Shown here: in pieces, positions 1 to 13,800 of the stretch | How positions within the stretch are numbered: the stretch's first letter is position 1 | Layout of the letters: each line of letters starts with the position of its first letter | From: Molossus alvarezi | Taxonomy: Eukaryota > Chordata > Mammalia > Chiroptera > Molossidae | Assembly (NCBI GenBank): GCA_037176705.1 | Contig: CM073891.1 | Span: 46,936,571-47,000,570 of the forward strand | Direction of reading: 5' to 3' | DNA: 64,000 bases | The notes under the pieces: model-generated | Database searches by the model: none | What the model was told of the DNA's origin: nothing | Seen by the model: the letters and a program-made list of their open reading frames with translations, nothing else | Program-made: the position numbers and the translations under genes

Positions 1-1635
1 GAGATAATGCTGGTGGTGAGAAATAGACAGCAATAGTGGACAGGAATCCAGCAGGGGAAAAAACTGTTTTAATGAAGTTTGCCTTGTCCTTTTGCCCTCA
101 ATTTCCTTTTCCTCATTGTCTCCCAGTTAGCTTGGTAGTTTCTCCAAATACAAAGAGCAAAAGGAATAAAAGAAGTTGAAACAGAGAAGGAAGAAAGAGT
201 AAAGAGGATTTTACTAAGACAGATAAGTAAGCAAGTGAGGTTATAAATAAATGGAGGGGAAAATGGAAAAACTAATTACCAAAACAGATATAATTGATGA
301 GCTCTAGTTGACCCAACCAAATTCAAATCAAGCCAACTTGTGTTTTCTGAGATTCTACTATGTGCAAATTCTCAAGTCCATTCAAAGATTTGAAAGTTTT
401 TAATTTTAGAAGGACTTCATGAAGTCACAAGTACACACAGGGATAAAGTCAGGGAACAGTATATGAGGTTGTGATTTGTATGGCTCTAATGAGAAGAATG
501 TACATGATTATTTTATTCACGTGGGTATACTGATTCCAGTTATTATATTAGGAATGTTTTATTTTATTTCTAAAACATAAAAATATGAAATAAAATTGAA
601 AAAAATTATTTATACCAAACTTCCCAGGAACATCTATTTTACTTATACTGAAGGGTACCTCCATATATTAATTTAATTATCTATTATAATTTATAAAATT
701 GGAATCCTATTATAAGCAAATATTTTTGGGGGATAAAAAATATCAGATGAAATAACCACATACTATTAGGAGTAATGATAATTCTTATTCAAGAAGTTGA
801 CATTTTGTAACTAAAGATAGAGTTTTAATTTGAGAAACAAAAACATTAACAGTAGAAAATGTTTATTACAATGTTGGAAAATAAAGAGTAATTTCTTATG
901 ATCATACAGAAAGAAGATAACAATAGTCTAATACATATTTATATATAATGACCTATTTACAATTGGCTGTTACAATTGGCTGTTAATATCACATATCAGT
1001 GTATACAAAATTAAGAAAATTTTTTATAGTTTGTGTATCATCTCATACTTATTTTTTTTTTGAAAGATACTTTTTAATGGCAAGATAGCATTTTATCAAA
1101 TGGATAGACCATCTTTTAACTAATTTCTTTTTGTTAGACATTTTGGATATTTCAAACAATATGCTACTACAAATTTTAAGCATAAATCTTGACTGTGTGT
1201 CCAAAATTCTGTGAATAAGAACTCTAAGAAACAGGTATACTAGAATAAAATTATAATCATTTTAATACTATTTATAAATGTTTACTAAAATAGAATTTTA
1301 GATGTTTAGATTTGCATGTATTTGACAACTTGTGAACTGCCTGTTAATTTATATGTCACATGTAAACTTAAAATAATTTTGTGAGTGCTCCTATACCCAA
1401 TCTGCTGTGCACAGAAATATTTGAATGTTAATTTAAATTACACTAAATCTAATTATTATTTTTCTTTTTAGAAGTATGTCTGTCACTTTATGTATTTCTC
1501 TTTTATAAAACTAAAGAAAAAGAAACACTTAAACTATCAGAAACCCTTAAACTATAATTCCAAGTTTTATTTAAAAATGTCCTCACCTTATCATTGTTCT
1601 ATGAATGTTATCAATAAAATTGACTTGTAATATAC
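1..1635. other. AT-rich sequence downstream of exon 8, no gene seen
   Basis: Presumed intron of the cadherin-related gene. I looked on the minus strand for an acceptor followed by an open EC4 start and found none. No repeat recognised. Confidence 0.5.
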
Positions 1636-1818
1636 CTGCTCCTGTTGAAAAACTTGAGTCACAAATAATTGGATCATCTACATTCTCCACAAAAACTGTG
1701 AACATATAGGTACTGGTATTATTTCCATTATCTCTGGCCTCAACTTCCAAATAGTAGGTTTTAGTGTTATTTGGGTTGTCAAGATTCAAAGGCTGAAGAA
1801 GAATCAGTATGCCTGTGA
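1636..1818 (-). CDS. Cadherin-related gene exon 8: EC3 second half and EC3-EC4 linker
   Basis: Acceptor TTTCCATTAG and donor GTATAT, 183 bp, phase 1 in and out. Encodes FTGILIL, PLNLDNPNNT (the usual E of LDxE is replaced), YYLEVEARDNG (A-x-D), VFVENVDDP as linker and CDSSFSTGAG entering EC4, with a Cys at the same place as in EC2. Two NNT sequons are present. The next exon must start with two bases completing the codon; I could not find it between 1 and 1635, so it probably lies beyond the left edge. Confidence 0.87.
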
Positions 1819-4800
1819 CTAATGGAAAGAAATAAAATGAAAAAAAATCACCAAATTCAAATAATTAATCATAAGTTAATTTATTTATATTGATGGTGTT
1901 TTAACTCATTTAATGACATACATTTTTATAGAACAAGATAAGTGATGTTTAGCAATTCTACATCACTAAAAATATGTATTTAAAAATGCCCACTTGCTTT
2001 ATACTTATCTTTAAAATATAATTAAATATTATAAATGGTTTCATCATATTTTCCTCCAAGTCTCTAAATTGTCATTTATGGATCCATCAAGCATAGGTAG
2101 CATTTCTGTGTTAAAAATACTAGGCACAAACCACTATATTTGACTTTAATTTGAATAATAAAGAGATATTAGTGTTTTTGAGCATGAGAAATCTAGCCAT
2201 ACCATATTAAAATTTTGATCATGTATTGCTTCTGTCATCTGATTTAATCTTATTGTATACAAAAATGAGCTCAGAGGTAAAACTTAGGAACTTTTGTGAA
2301 GACAGAGTTGATTATTTATCCCTGATACCACCAAGCAAAATTCTTGATTGACTGGGAGGATGAAAAGTTAGCAGCAGCCATTTCAATTCTTACATAAGTT
2401 TTTGCTGTCCACTGTCTCACCATGAGTAGCAGCTGGGTCTGTAACTGTCTGTCTGTAACTGGATCCTCATTCAGTTTAATCTGACTCCTGGAACAGGTGT
2501 GTGTGCTCAAACTTTAAAGGACCCTGCTTCTGCAGGATACTCACACTGCCGAAGTCTGAGGCAACAAAACTCACAGGGGTTTTAGTCCACTCTCCTGGAG
2601 TTCAGCACTTGCATATAGGTTCCAGTCTACCCTTAATCTCCCCTACTTTATCCCCCTTCCTTCCTGACTTCCTGCATGTGACTTCAAACTCCAGTGTCAT
2701 ACACAGAGACTTTCACAGAGCCTTACCGAGACTGTTTAACCAGCTTTCACAGTTCTATTTCTGGGATTTTTTTGTTTCTCTGTGGTTGAACACTGATGAA
2801 TTAAATTGAATACTGTGACAGGCTATAGAAAAGCAATATCTCATAGTAGTAATCCTGTCCACATAGACAGAAATATATCCATAATCAAATGTATAAAATA
2901 GAATTATTAAGGAAAAGTTCCAAAGTGCACAAATGAAATTAAGGAGATAAATATGACTTCATCGTCCTATAGTCTACCAAAACTTCACACAAACATTTGT
3001 ATTAGTTGCCTCTGAAAAGTAATGGCCAATTATACAAATAAGGTTCTATGAGACTTATTGTTTCACCAGACTGACATTTTAATAAATAGGAAAATAGCAA
3101 CTATCAAATGCCGCATATTTTCGGTATGATTCCTTCTCCGTATTTAACTTTGGCATAATTTTACCAGGCCAACTTATAAAGGAAATACAGAGATTGGATA
3201 GTGAATGTTGAACAAAAGTGGGGTCAAAGTGGGTATTTAAAACTTACAAGGGTCCAAGCCAAACATTTCCTGCTGAGTTTTAAAGGAATAAGTGATGCTG
3301 CTGTCTTCATCTTGATCTGTTGCTTTTACTCTTCCTATAATTTCCCCTACAGGTTTTTCTTCAGTCACATTAATAGTATTTAAAGGAAATGGCCTAAAAA
3401 AAAATATGGTGATGAAAATTGTTGAGAATGCAACTTTTTATGTATGTATCAGCTGAGTTACAACCTTCAAAGAATCTTTGGGGTTTGTGATGATATCACC
3501 TTCATCTTGTCAAGAATTTAAGAATCCCAAAGAATTTAAATGTTAGGAAAATCTATTTTGGGCACAAAGTTACTTCATTTTTTGCATAAGCATTAATTTT
3601 AATCATCTAGTCTCTGACATCATGCCAGACATTAAGGATATTGTGGCAAAGAGATGAACACTAAAAAACAGTTTGAAATACTGTTTCTCTATTATTTTAA
3701 GTATCAAATGTATAGAATAGTTGGCAACTGGACATAAGGAACTAAATATAGTGATTCTCATTTTATTATTCAGTGTGATGAAATGCTGTCCAACGTGAAA
3801 ACTCATAAAAGGCAAACGATCAAGACATTTCTTGTAAATTTATTGTTCAACTCTTTAAATCATAATTAATTATGATTAATTTCCAGAACATTTCTGAAAC
3901 TTAATTTTTTTTCTTTTTTAACCTTACCGTTCAAGCATCAGACTTTTATTGATAACCTACGTGTCATTCCACTTTATATCTACAGGACCAAGCCTGGCCC
4001 TGCTCTTTAGGGTCTCACTGTTTGTGGAGAACACAGATAAAAATAACTCTATTAACATGTGATAGGTACCATAACTTGGTATAAATGTGAACAGAAGGAA
4101 AGACTAAGTCTGAAGCTGAAAGAGAGATTCAAGGAAGTTCTCAAAGAAATGTTAAGTCAAAGGAAAAAGGAGGCGAGTGGTTGTTGACACCATTCCTCGG
4201 GCAACCTTGTTGACCATCACCATCCAGAGGGAGGCTTCTCCTGTACTTTCTTCTTTATACCCTAATATAATGTAACTCACAATACTTGCATTTTTGGATC
4301 ACTTTAAATAATTTCCTTCTCTGTTTCATTGTAATTAATATACCATGTCTTTTAAGAGATGAAAACAATATTTGGGGGCAAAATTTTAGTAATTTTGGTA
4401 TTGCTTTGAATATCTAGCATTAAATTCTATTAAGTAAAAGCAAAAAAGTTAATTCTTATGGAAGGTATGAAGGCAACAGATAAATGTTCCAAGAAGTTGG
4501 TAGCACCTTAAATGCAAATGTAGGTTGAGAATTAGGGTAACTATCCCTAGAAATAAAGAGAAATTAAGCTCCATATTTGCTTCTACTGTTTAGATAATTA
4601 AGTTAAAGAGAATTTGAGGACTCAGACAATCGATTACTTCATCTGTAGAGATATAACTTAGTGACGGAAGGAAAGAAATTTGAATGCTATTATTTTTCAT
4701 TTTCTCTTTATCAATTTAAGAAATATTGGTTATTCTTAGAGTGTAGTCATATACTTGATTGCTACATTTTGAAGTAAGTATAAAATAACATCTAACAGAC

Positions 4801-7800
4801 ATTTATGATGTGCACATTTTTTAAATGCCACAATTATACCTCAGTATGGGCCCTGGCCAGTTTGGCTCAGCAGTTAGAGCATCGGCCCGCGGTCCAGAGA
4901 GACCTGGGTTCAGTTCCCCCTAAGGGCATGTACCTCAGTTGCAGTTTGTCCCTGCCCGGGTTGGGGTTGTGTGTGTGGCAACCAGTTGATGTGTCTCTCT
5001 CACATCGATGTTTCTTTCTCTTTCTTCCTCTCTCTTTCCCTCTCGTTCTATGCAAAAATGTCCTCGGGTGAGGATTAAAAAAAAAATAAAAAAGGTATAT
5101 CTGAGTATGGGAGTAAATAGTTTAAATATTTTATTATTTAAACTTAATGTACTTATTTAAAAGCAGTGAAAGATGGTAACACAACCTTTGGCGGGGGGCA
5201 GCAAAAGAAAAAAGACACAAAAATTCTTTCACCATATTACAAGGTTGGCCATTCCTATATTTGTTTTATAGTATTTTCTAGTATATATTTTACTATCAGT
5301 ATATGTATCAATCATGGATATATAATCATAGGTTTTTAATATAACAACATAAAATATTTTCTTTTTATACATATTTTTTTCTTTATTGATTTTTAAAGAG
5401 AGAGGAAGGGAGAGAGAGAGAGAGAGAGAGAAACATTGATGAGAGAGAAAATCCATTGGTCATCTCCTGCAGGCCCCCCACTGGGGATCGGGCCCACAAC
5501 CTGGGCATGTGCTGACTGGAATTGAACTGGCGACCCCTTGTTTCATGGGTCAATGCTCAACCACTGAGCCACATTGGCCGGGCTAAAATATTTTCTTTAT
5601 AAAATCTTTATTATTTATAAGATATGTAAAAATTTAGATAGCAATTTTCTTATGATTACACTTTAAAATAAATATGCTTACTCAAATTGAGGCTTCTCGT
5701 CGTTTATGTTTCTGATCCTGATAGTCAGTGTTCCTTGACAAAACAGACCTGTTGCATCTGTTGCTCTCAGTACAAGTTGGAAAACCTAGAAAAGAATTCC
5801 TAAAAATTTTAATTGGTATTTGGTAATACATATATTTATATCTTCTGTTAGTTTTTTTTCCTTTCTTCTATTAGATGTATTTTGTTTTTCTTCTAGGCAG
5901 TTAAAAGAAATGTAACTGCTTTCTTAGTTAACTAGATTAGTTGTATATTTCAAAGTAGCTTCATTTTCTATAACATTAAGTTTCACTCAAAGGTCTGTGT
6001 AACCTGGCTATATGCCTAAATATAGATTAAACTGAACAAAAAAGAAAACGAATGAATTCCTGATTCAAACATAAACCGAAAGTAAAATGCATTGAAACTG
6101 TTTACATAGAAAACCGTTTATGCTAATTTCTAGAAACAGGACGAGTCACTCTTCAGGATCAAAAACAGAAAGTAATTTCTGAGAATGTTATCAAATCTCA
6201 AATATTTACTCACCATCCTGTCACACATCTTACTCTTTAAATATAATTTATGTATACATATCAGCAAATGTCCTTTAAAAACAAAACAAAACAAAACAAA
6301 ATACTACTGAGGCAGTAAGATATTCACTGAAACCTTTCTTCAACAAACTTTCAATAAACTTCACAATTTACAAGAGCCTGGGCCCAGCAGGGGACTGACA
6401 ACAATTGTACCGAAGTCTCTTGGATGGGTAGTAACATGTCAAGTGTTATACAATGAATTGGTTCGCTATGTAGTGGAAAAACGAAGTAGGTCTTAGAGGA
6501 CTTAGCAGAAGTTTGATTGAATGTGTGAGTCATGTCAAGTAGGGGAAGTGAGGCCAGAAATCGCCAGAAGTATGGAGCTGAATTGTTCAATATGTGGTCA
6601 TATGCATAATCACCTTTTTTCCCCCACCAAATTTTAATCACAAATTGCTTAAAGATATGTGTCTTTAGTTTCTCTATTATCCTGAAACATTCAATATATC
6701 CAAACTGAAAGTGAATTTTAAATTATTGGCTTTTCTCACCATTTATGTTCTTTTAGTCTAGAAAGTGGAGGTCATCTTCATTTATTAATGCTTTTTTTTC
6801 CCTAAATATCTGTTCAGCAGCATATTCTCTATTTTTTTTCTGAAAATTCTTATATTTTCTCCCTTATGGCTATTTTTTCAATTATATTATTGAAATGATA
6901 TATGTGGAAGATTTATGAAAATGACAATGTTTTACTACTAGTAATAATAATAATAATTTATCTCTTTATTTCTCTAATTTAACACCTCATTTCTATGTGG
7001 ATAGATTATCTCAATAGTTGTCTAGCTATTTTCTTTTTAGTCAGTTGGTCCTACTTACACATCCTGCATCTTCCATTCAGAAAAATCTCCCCAACAACAC
7101 TTTCTTCAAATTCCTTTCTGGTGGAAATATCAGAAATTGTTCTTCTTTTTCACTGCATTAGTTTCAAATTCATTTATAAGGTTTATATCCAACCTTACCT
7201 TGGCTACCTATGTGTTTTGCAAACCTAAGTCAGGCAAGATATAAATGTTGAAATAGTTTCAATATGAAAGCTTTAATGTTTTAAGTTTCTTTTCATTTTT
7301 TTTATATTCAGAAAGATTTAAATTTTATTGATTTGCTGATTTAATTTTCCTGATTAGAAAGCTACTTAAAATCTTTTCTTTTAAGAAAACTACTTAAAAT
7401 CTTTTTTCTTTCCTCAAACTTCTTCAGCTAGATCTAAAAAGTTAAAATGTGATCTCTATGCTTCAAATAACCACAAGGACTTGATCTAGACTTTTGGTTA
7501 ACTGCACTAATCCTCATAAATAAATCACATAAAATATTACTTTCCCATTAAAATAATAATGTGTTTGATTTTTCAGGCAGAGTTCAACATTGTAAAAAAA
7601 TCACTGTGTAAAGTAATAAATAAATATATTAATTACTTTATATCCAGCATCAAAATCCAAGGTATCGTTGCCTGTCAAGCTAACAATACCGCTTACAGAA
7701 TCCACTCCAAAAGAGTTTGCTCCATTCTTTGGTCCAGATAACTGTGTCTCAATGGAGTACTAGAAAATTAAAATATACATTACTCACACTAAAATAAATG

Positions 7801-10800
7801 GAGATCATTAGGATATAATAAGAAAGCAAATATGTAAAATATTCTCTATTTTCACACTGATTAATTTGTCTGTCCTTACGATCTAGCTTGCATTAAATCT
7901 ACTGGCATATACTGATGCAGAATACAGGAAAAATAAGAGTTGTTTAGCATATTAAGACAACCAAAATATTTGTTATATTTTTATAGAGCTGCACAACACT
8001 ACACATATTTTTCTAAGAGATTTTTTTTTTTTTGAACACTTAATTCTGCCCAGCCATTGTGGCTTAGGTAGTTGACTGTCAACCCATGCACCAGGAGGTC
8101 ACTGTGTTAATTTTAGGTCAGGGTGTATGCCCAGGTTGTAGGCTCCCAGTAGAGGGCATGCAGGAGGCAGCCGATGGATGTTTCTCTCTCATCAGCATTT
8201 CTACCTCTCTCTCCCTCTCCCTTCCTCTCTCTGAAATCAATAAAAACATATTAAAATTTTTTCAAAAAATACTTAATCCTGAGTCTGCACATTAATACAA
8301 CTCTGAATGTACAAAATAAACTTGCTGTCACAAAGTTTGAATTTTAGGAAACAAAACAGGAATTATAATAATATAAACCAATTTCAAATATTAATACAGT
8401 TGAATATGAACTTTTTAATTTATCATGTTACTTATTATTTTTTAATCCTTGCCCAAGGATATGTTTATTGATTTTAGAAAGAGAAGAAAGGAAAGTGAGA
8501 GAAACATCAATGTGAGAGAGGAACAATAATTGGTTTCCTCCCATACACACCTGACTGGGGATCAAACTACAACTTAGGCATGTGCCCTGACTGGTAACCA
8601 AACCCTCAACCTTTTTAGTGTATGGGCAAATGCTCTAACCAATTGAGCCACCCTGCCAGGGCTATCTTTCTTTTTTTATTTCTTTGCCATCACCTCTCAG
8701 AAGAGGTGAGAATAGATATACATTCACAAAAGTATCTGAAAAATATTTAGTTTGCAAGACGTAAAATTTGATGAATAAAAAATTCAATTATATCTTCATA
8801 TTTTTAGAAATCTAATAAAGACCTAGCCTGTAACAATGTAACTAGTTTTCAAAACACTAAATTTTAAAATAATCATTTGCAGGGTCCCTATCCTGTTTGT
8901 GCAGAACTGAACTGGCATAACAGAACTGGTAGTAACTATTTTCAACTGGACCATAGGTTATTTTTTCATCTATTGGAAACACTTGTCTAATAGAAAGGGT
9001 CTCATATTTCTTAAAAATTTAATATTAATTTGATATTGGCTGGTCTACAACAAAATATTTGTGAGTGGAGATTTTGAGTACTTTGACTGACAACAGCCCA
9101 TATATCACTAAAGATTAACTGTGCAAATCAAGTGCGAGAGGGATTGAGTGACTTCCCCAGGACCACATTGCTAGTTAGTGGTAAAGCTATTACTTGACCC
9201 AAATCACCTGACAGCTCAATTACTTCACCCCCCATTCAGTGCTCTATTACTTTATACTGTGAGTTACTAAATTAAAAGTAGTAAACTCTTTCAATACATG
9301 TTTTAAAAGAACAGCTGCAGAGCAAACCTTCTGACTTTTGCAGTCCAATGTACCACTAAATTCTCCAGATAGAGCTTTATGGGTTCTTTTTATTTTGCCA
9401 AATTTCTAAAAGACTTTACAACCAGGAATCAATTATGAGAAAAGCAAATCTCTTACAGTTAGTAATTAGGATACTGAAACATCAAAAAAATATATATGTA
9501 TAATCACATTCACATGTGTCATTGAAATAGCCAGAGAAGTGCAACATTTTCAATAGCATCTAAAAGGCAAAGCCTTAGCTTCAGCTCAGCATTGACCTCT
9601 TGCTATCAGCTGCCCACCTCCATTAGAAGTCATGTAATTTTCTTGTACACACGAAGAAAATATCTTCTAAAAATGCTATTTCTAACATCAACACAAATAT
9701 TGCATTATAGAGGTTTTCAACTTCATTATACTCTATCTAATTATCAAATTAAATATATTAACTACTCCTGAAAAATATTTCCAAAGCATAACGCTGTATT
9801 CCAAAGTGATATATACATTTCACACAAGATCACCATTTACCATCAGTCTATCACCATTTGAAGAGTCCTCATCTGTGGCTGTCACTCTATAAATGGACTT
9901 AAATAATGGACAGTCCTCAGCAATTTCCAAGATAGCTGTGAAGTAAAAATCAACATGTTACATCAAAAATTAAAATATGTGATGCATGCATTAGCTCTTT
10001 ATATAATAAAAACAGAACAATACTAATGTTAGATTGCATGGTAGGTTTCAGATAATATTTTAAGATAGTTATATATTTTTTTCTTACATTTATAGTTTTT
10101 TTCTTTAGCTTTCTATCATGTTTTCTGCACCAACAGAATACCTTTTCTTATTTCTAGGCTTTGTCTGTGGAAACTATAGATTAAAGAAGAAGAACATGAC
10201 ATATATGTTGACTGACTGTCCTATGGGGAGCCAATGGAGTAGTCTCACAAAATATCCTTGAACTCCAGTTTCTAGACCTGATGGGGCCTTGCATGAAAGA
10301 AACTCTCTCCTTCCCCCCCCTCTCTGTTTCTCTCTCTCTGTTTTATTACAGTTCATACAGTATGAGTTTGAGAGTTTAACTCAAGTTGGATAATAAGACA
10401 TTTTAAGATTTTCTATTTCTTACATACATTTGAAGGCCAAATATATATATTATAATAAATTCAAATTTTAGCAAGTTGCCCAACTATATTTAACTGATCT
10501 TTGTTGTTCTAATGTAATTACATTAAAACTGAGTGACCAGGAAATTTGGAGGTAGGTGAAGAAAATGTAATAATAAAGATAATGGTAGCTGCCTAGAAGT
10601 ATGTCTCCCAATATTTACTCAAAAAAAAAAAAAAAAAAAATGCAGAAGAAAGGAAGAAATAGAATTACAAAAGCCTGCCCTCAGTGTAACTTGGAGACAG
10701 AATGTGACAAATTTCATAATAAAGTTAAAAAAGAAAGGTCACAAATTCAATAAATTCTGGCAAATAATGTCTCAAGTTTCCATCGCGCCATAAGACCTTG

Positions 10801-13800
10801 TGTTACGCAAGGGGTAACACAGAAAAGCTGTCAGAAAAAGAAAAAGAGAAAGCAAACTGCAGGCCCAAGAATGTTGTAAAATTGCTGCCAGAAAGAGCAA
10901 GTCATAGGAGATCTCTCTTTTTTACTACGCAGAATAAATAGAAACTGTTAGACCAGTGATGGATCACCTTCTCCCATAAGATCTACAACCTCACTAATGT
11001 CTGAACTTTTTTCCTCTTCTTTTAGTGAAAGGACAGAGAGGCATTAATGATAATATCTGTCCACTTGGAGGTGTCTCCTCTTCTACTTTCTCAGGAACTT
11101 GACTCTATCTTTCATTTCTAAATACTTCCTCAACACTCTCTACTTTCCATTAGCTCTCCATTGAAATAATAAGAAGAAGCAGAAGCACCCTGACTCCAAA
11201 CACATTGTAACTATGCCCTGTCTCTCTCCTGCCCCTCAGGGCTGGAGGTTTGTATATTTCCTCACCTCCCACAAAGTCTTTAGTCCACTCTATCAAAAGT
11301 TCTGCACCCCCCACTGCAAACACTAAAACTTCTCCCCAAAAAGTCATCAAAGGCCTCCTCCATTCTGCCAGACCCAATCAATACTTAGTGTTCATCTTAT
11401 TTAACTTCTCTTTGTCATTTACACAGTTGACTCTTGCTTTTTCTCTTGGCACAAAAAGATCATTACAAATCTATAGGATTTTCTCTAAAACTTCTGAGTA
11501 CCTCCAAAAAAATTGCCTGGGAAAATCAAACTTGGCAAGTTTCCTGGACATCCATTAAGTCCTCAAATCAGACATAATCCTTATGATTGTTTTTCAAATC
11601 TTAACCAACAATTTAATAATCTGCAGTCTCTGCTAGCCACTAACCTATTCTGTCATTCCTGAGTGCACACACTTTTACCACCTCATATCCTAGACAAACT
11701 CAACACTGGGGATGGAAAACAAGGACTCAAGGGGTTTTTGTGTGACACAGAAGGGTTCTGTGAACCCAGGAGAGTGGAGAGGTTCCTCGGAGTATTATTC
11801 CTTGATCAACAGAAAAAGACCAAAAACAAAACAAAAAAACTATGCAGGTATTCTAGTTACTTATTCACATTCACAACCAGTATCATTATTGAACAAGTAT
11901 ATGTGTGTAGGTGTGCCCATGGTTGCTTTAAAAAATAACTGCACATGGTTATCAGGGAGCATTGCCTTTAGTAGTGAATATTAGAAAAAAATAATACTTT
12001 TGTGTCAACATAGTAAACATTACACTTCTGTTTGTAATCAGTGTCACTTAAAATTTTTAACAAAATGAATGTAATATTTCAGCACGGTATAATAAAGATG
12101 CATATAGAAAAATCTGAGTTTATTTTTAAAATCAATTTCAAAGGTACTTAACATGGCAGTTCAATTAAAAAATAATTGGTTTTGGTTTATATGGTCCTAA
12201 TTTCAAAAAGTTTTCTTTTATTTAGTTATTTAAAATTATAGTTTATATTAATGACTTTTCAAATCAAAGGATAATAATACATGCTTTTAAAACACTATAT
12301 TTTAAGTTCATGATGAAGAAAATTCTTTCAGGCACACACTCAAATAAACTGGGACTCCCAATTCACTAGCACTCTTTCAGAGACCAGAAAGTAACATCTG
12401 AAAAGAGAAAATTTAAAGCTTCAGGGAATTTTGAATTTTCTAACTATAAAAATAAAATAAAAGTGTAAAGATAGGTAAATAAACTTTTATATGATAGATG
12501 AGATTGATAAAGACTTGATTAATTGATTCCACCTAAACTTTGATCCCATCTCTCCTACTTTCTCTTGCATGTATCTTCAACCACTCAATCAAATGTGTTC
12601 TCCCCATTTGTTTGTAAAATTACCTAAAAGTCTCTAAACCAAATACACCAGACAAAACAATCTTAATCCAATTTAGTTTCACCACCCCCTTCTCTCCAGT
12701 TTTACATGCAAGTTTCTTTAAAAATAATTTTTATTTTCATCATCTCACTCCTCAGCCTGCTCCATTCTGATCTCCACTCATGTAAAACCAGTAAAATAGT
12801 TTTCAGTAGGCTCATTAGTTGTTATTGTCCCCATATCAAAAACGAAATGCAATAGACATTTTAATACCTTGTCTTACTTGATTATGAATTTCAAGTCTAC
12901 TAACCACTGGCACTCTCTTTCAACACTCTTCCCTTGCCATTCAGGGCTTAACTCTCTTTTTTCCCACCACCAGGTCAGCTGCTCTTGTTCTCCTTGGCAG
13001 ACTGAGTTTCTTCCTCACATCACTGAGTGAGGAGTTCCTCAAGATTTGGCCCTATGCCTCCTTTCTTCTAATTCTCTACTCTCTAGCTGAATAATCTCAT
13101 CCAAATCCATGGTTTCAATTACAAAACATTTATAACCCTAGGCAAGACCTCTGAGCTCAACTACTTGCTTAAATCTCTCCTTTGAACAACAAAGACATAT
13201 CAAATACAGGAAGTTCAAAAGTGAACTCATAATTTTTCCCTCCAAATTTGGTCTGTTTCTAGAGTTTTCTGTCTTAACTGAGGATCTCCAAACTAGTTAT
13301 GTAAATCAGAAACCTCAGCCTTCCGTTTTTCTTTTGCCATTTTTATTTTATTTTATTCATTTTTATTTTTGAAAGTACAACAGATGTCCTCCCTTCTCCC
13401 CCCACTGGCCCTCTCCACCCCACTGCTGTGTCCCCACAGGCCTTCACTGCACTATTGTCTGTGTCCATGGGTCATGTACATTAATTTAATACCAGGTTCA
13501 TTTACTTTTTAAATATCTCCATACTATTTTTTTTTATCTTTATTTTCATAAACTTCCAAGGCCAAACTATACCATTCCTGGACTGGATGACTGAAATAAA
13601 CTGATAATTCGTCATCTTCTCTCTACTCCATTGGTCTTCAAACTATCAACCATGAGCCAAATCTAGACTACTGCCTGTTTCTATAAGGTCTGTAAACTAA
13701 AAATAGTTTTTATATTTATTAATGATTTAAAAAAATCAAAAGAAAGAATAATATTTTGTGACATGTGAAAATTATATGGAATTTAAATTTCAGTGTTTAT

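Noticed and set aside
2501..2809. 102-codon plus-strand open frame in intron 7
   Set aside because: No recognisable motif and antisense to the gene; kept only as an unresolved block.
4867..5071. Recurring peptide of the type LAQQLEHRPAVQRDLGS in several open frames
   Set aside because: It is the translated head of VES SINEs, repeated because the repeat is repeated; not a protein family.
11250..11558. 102-codon plus-strand frame
   Set aside because: It is within L2 RT-like text; any protein likeness is to the old LINE, and the frame is not maintained.
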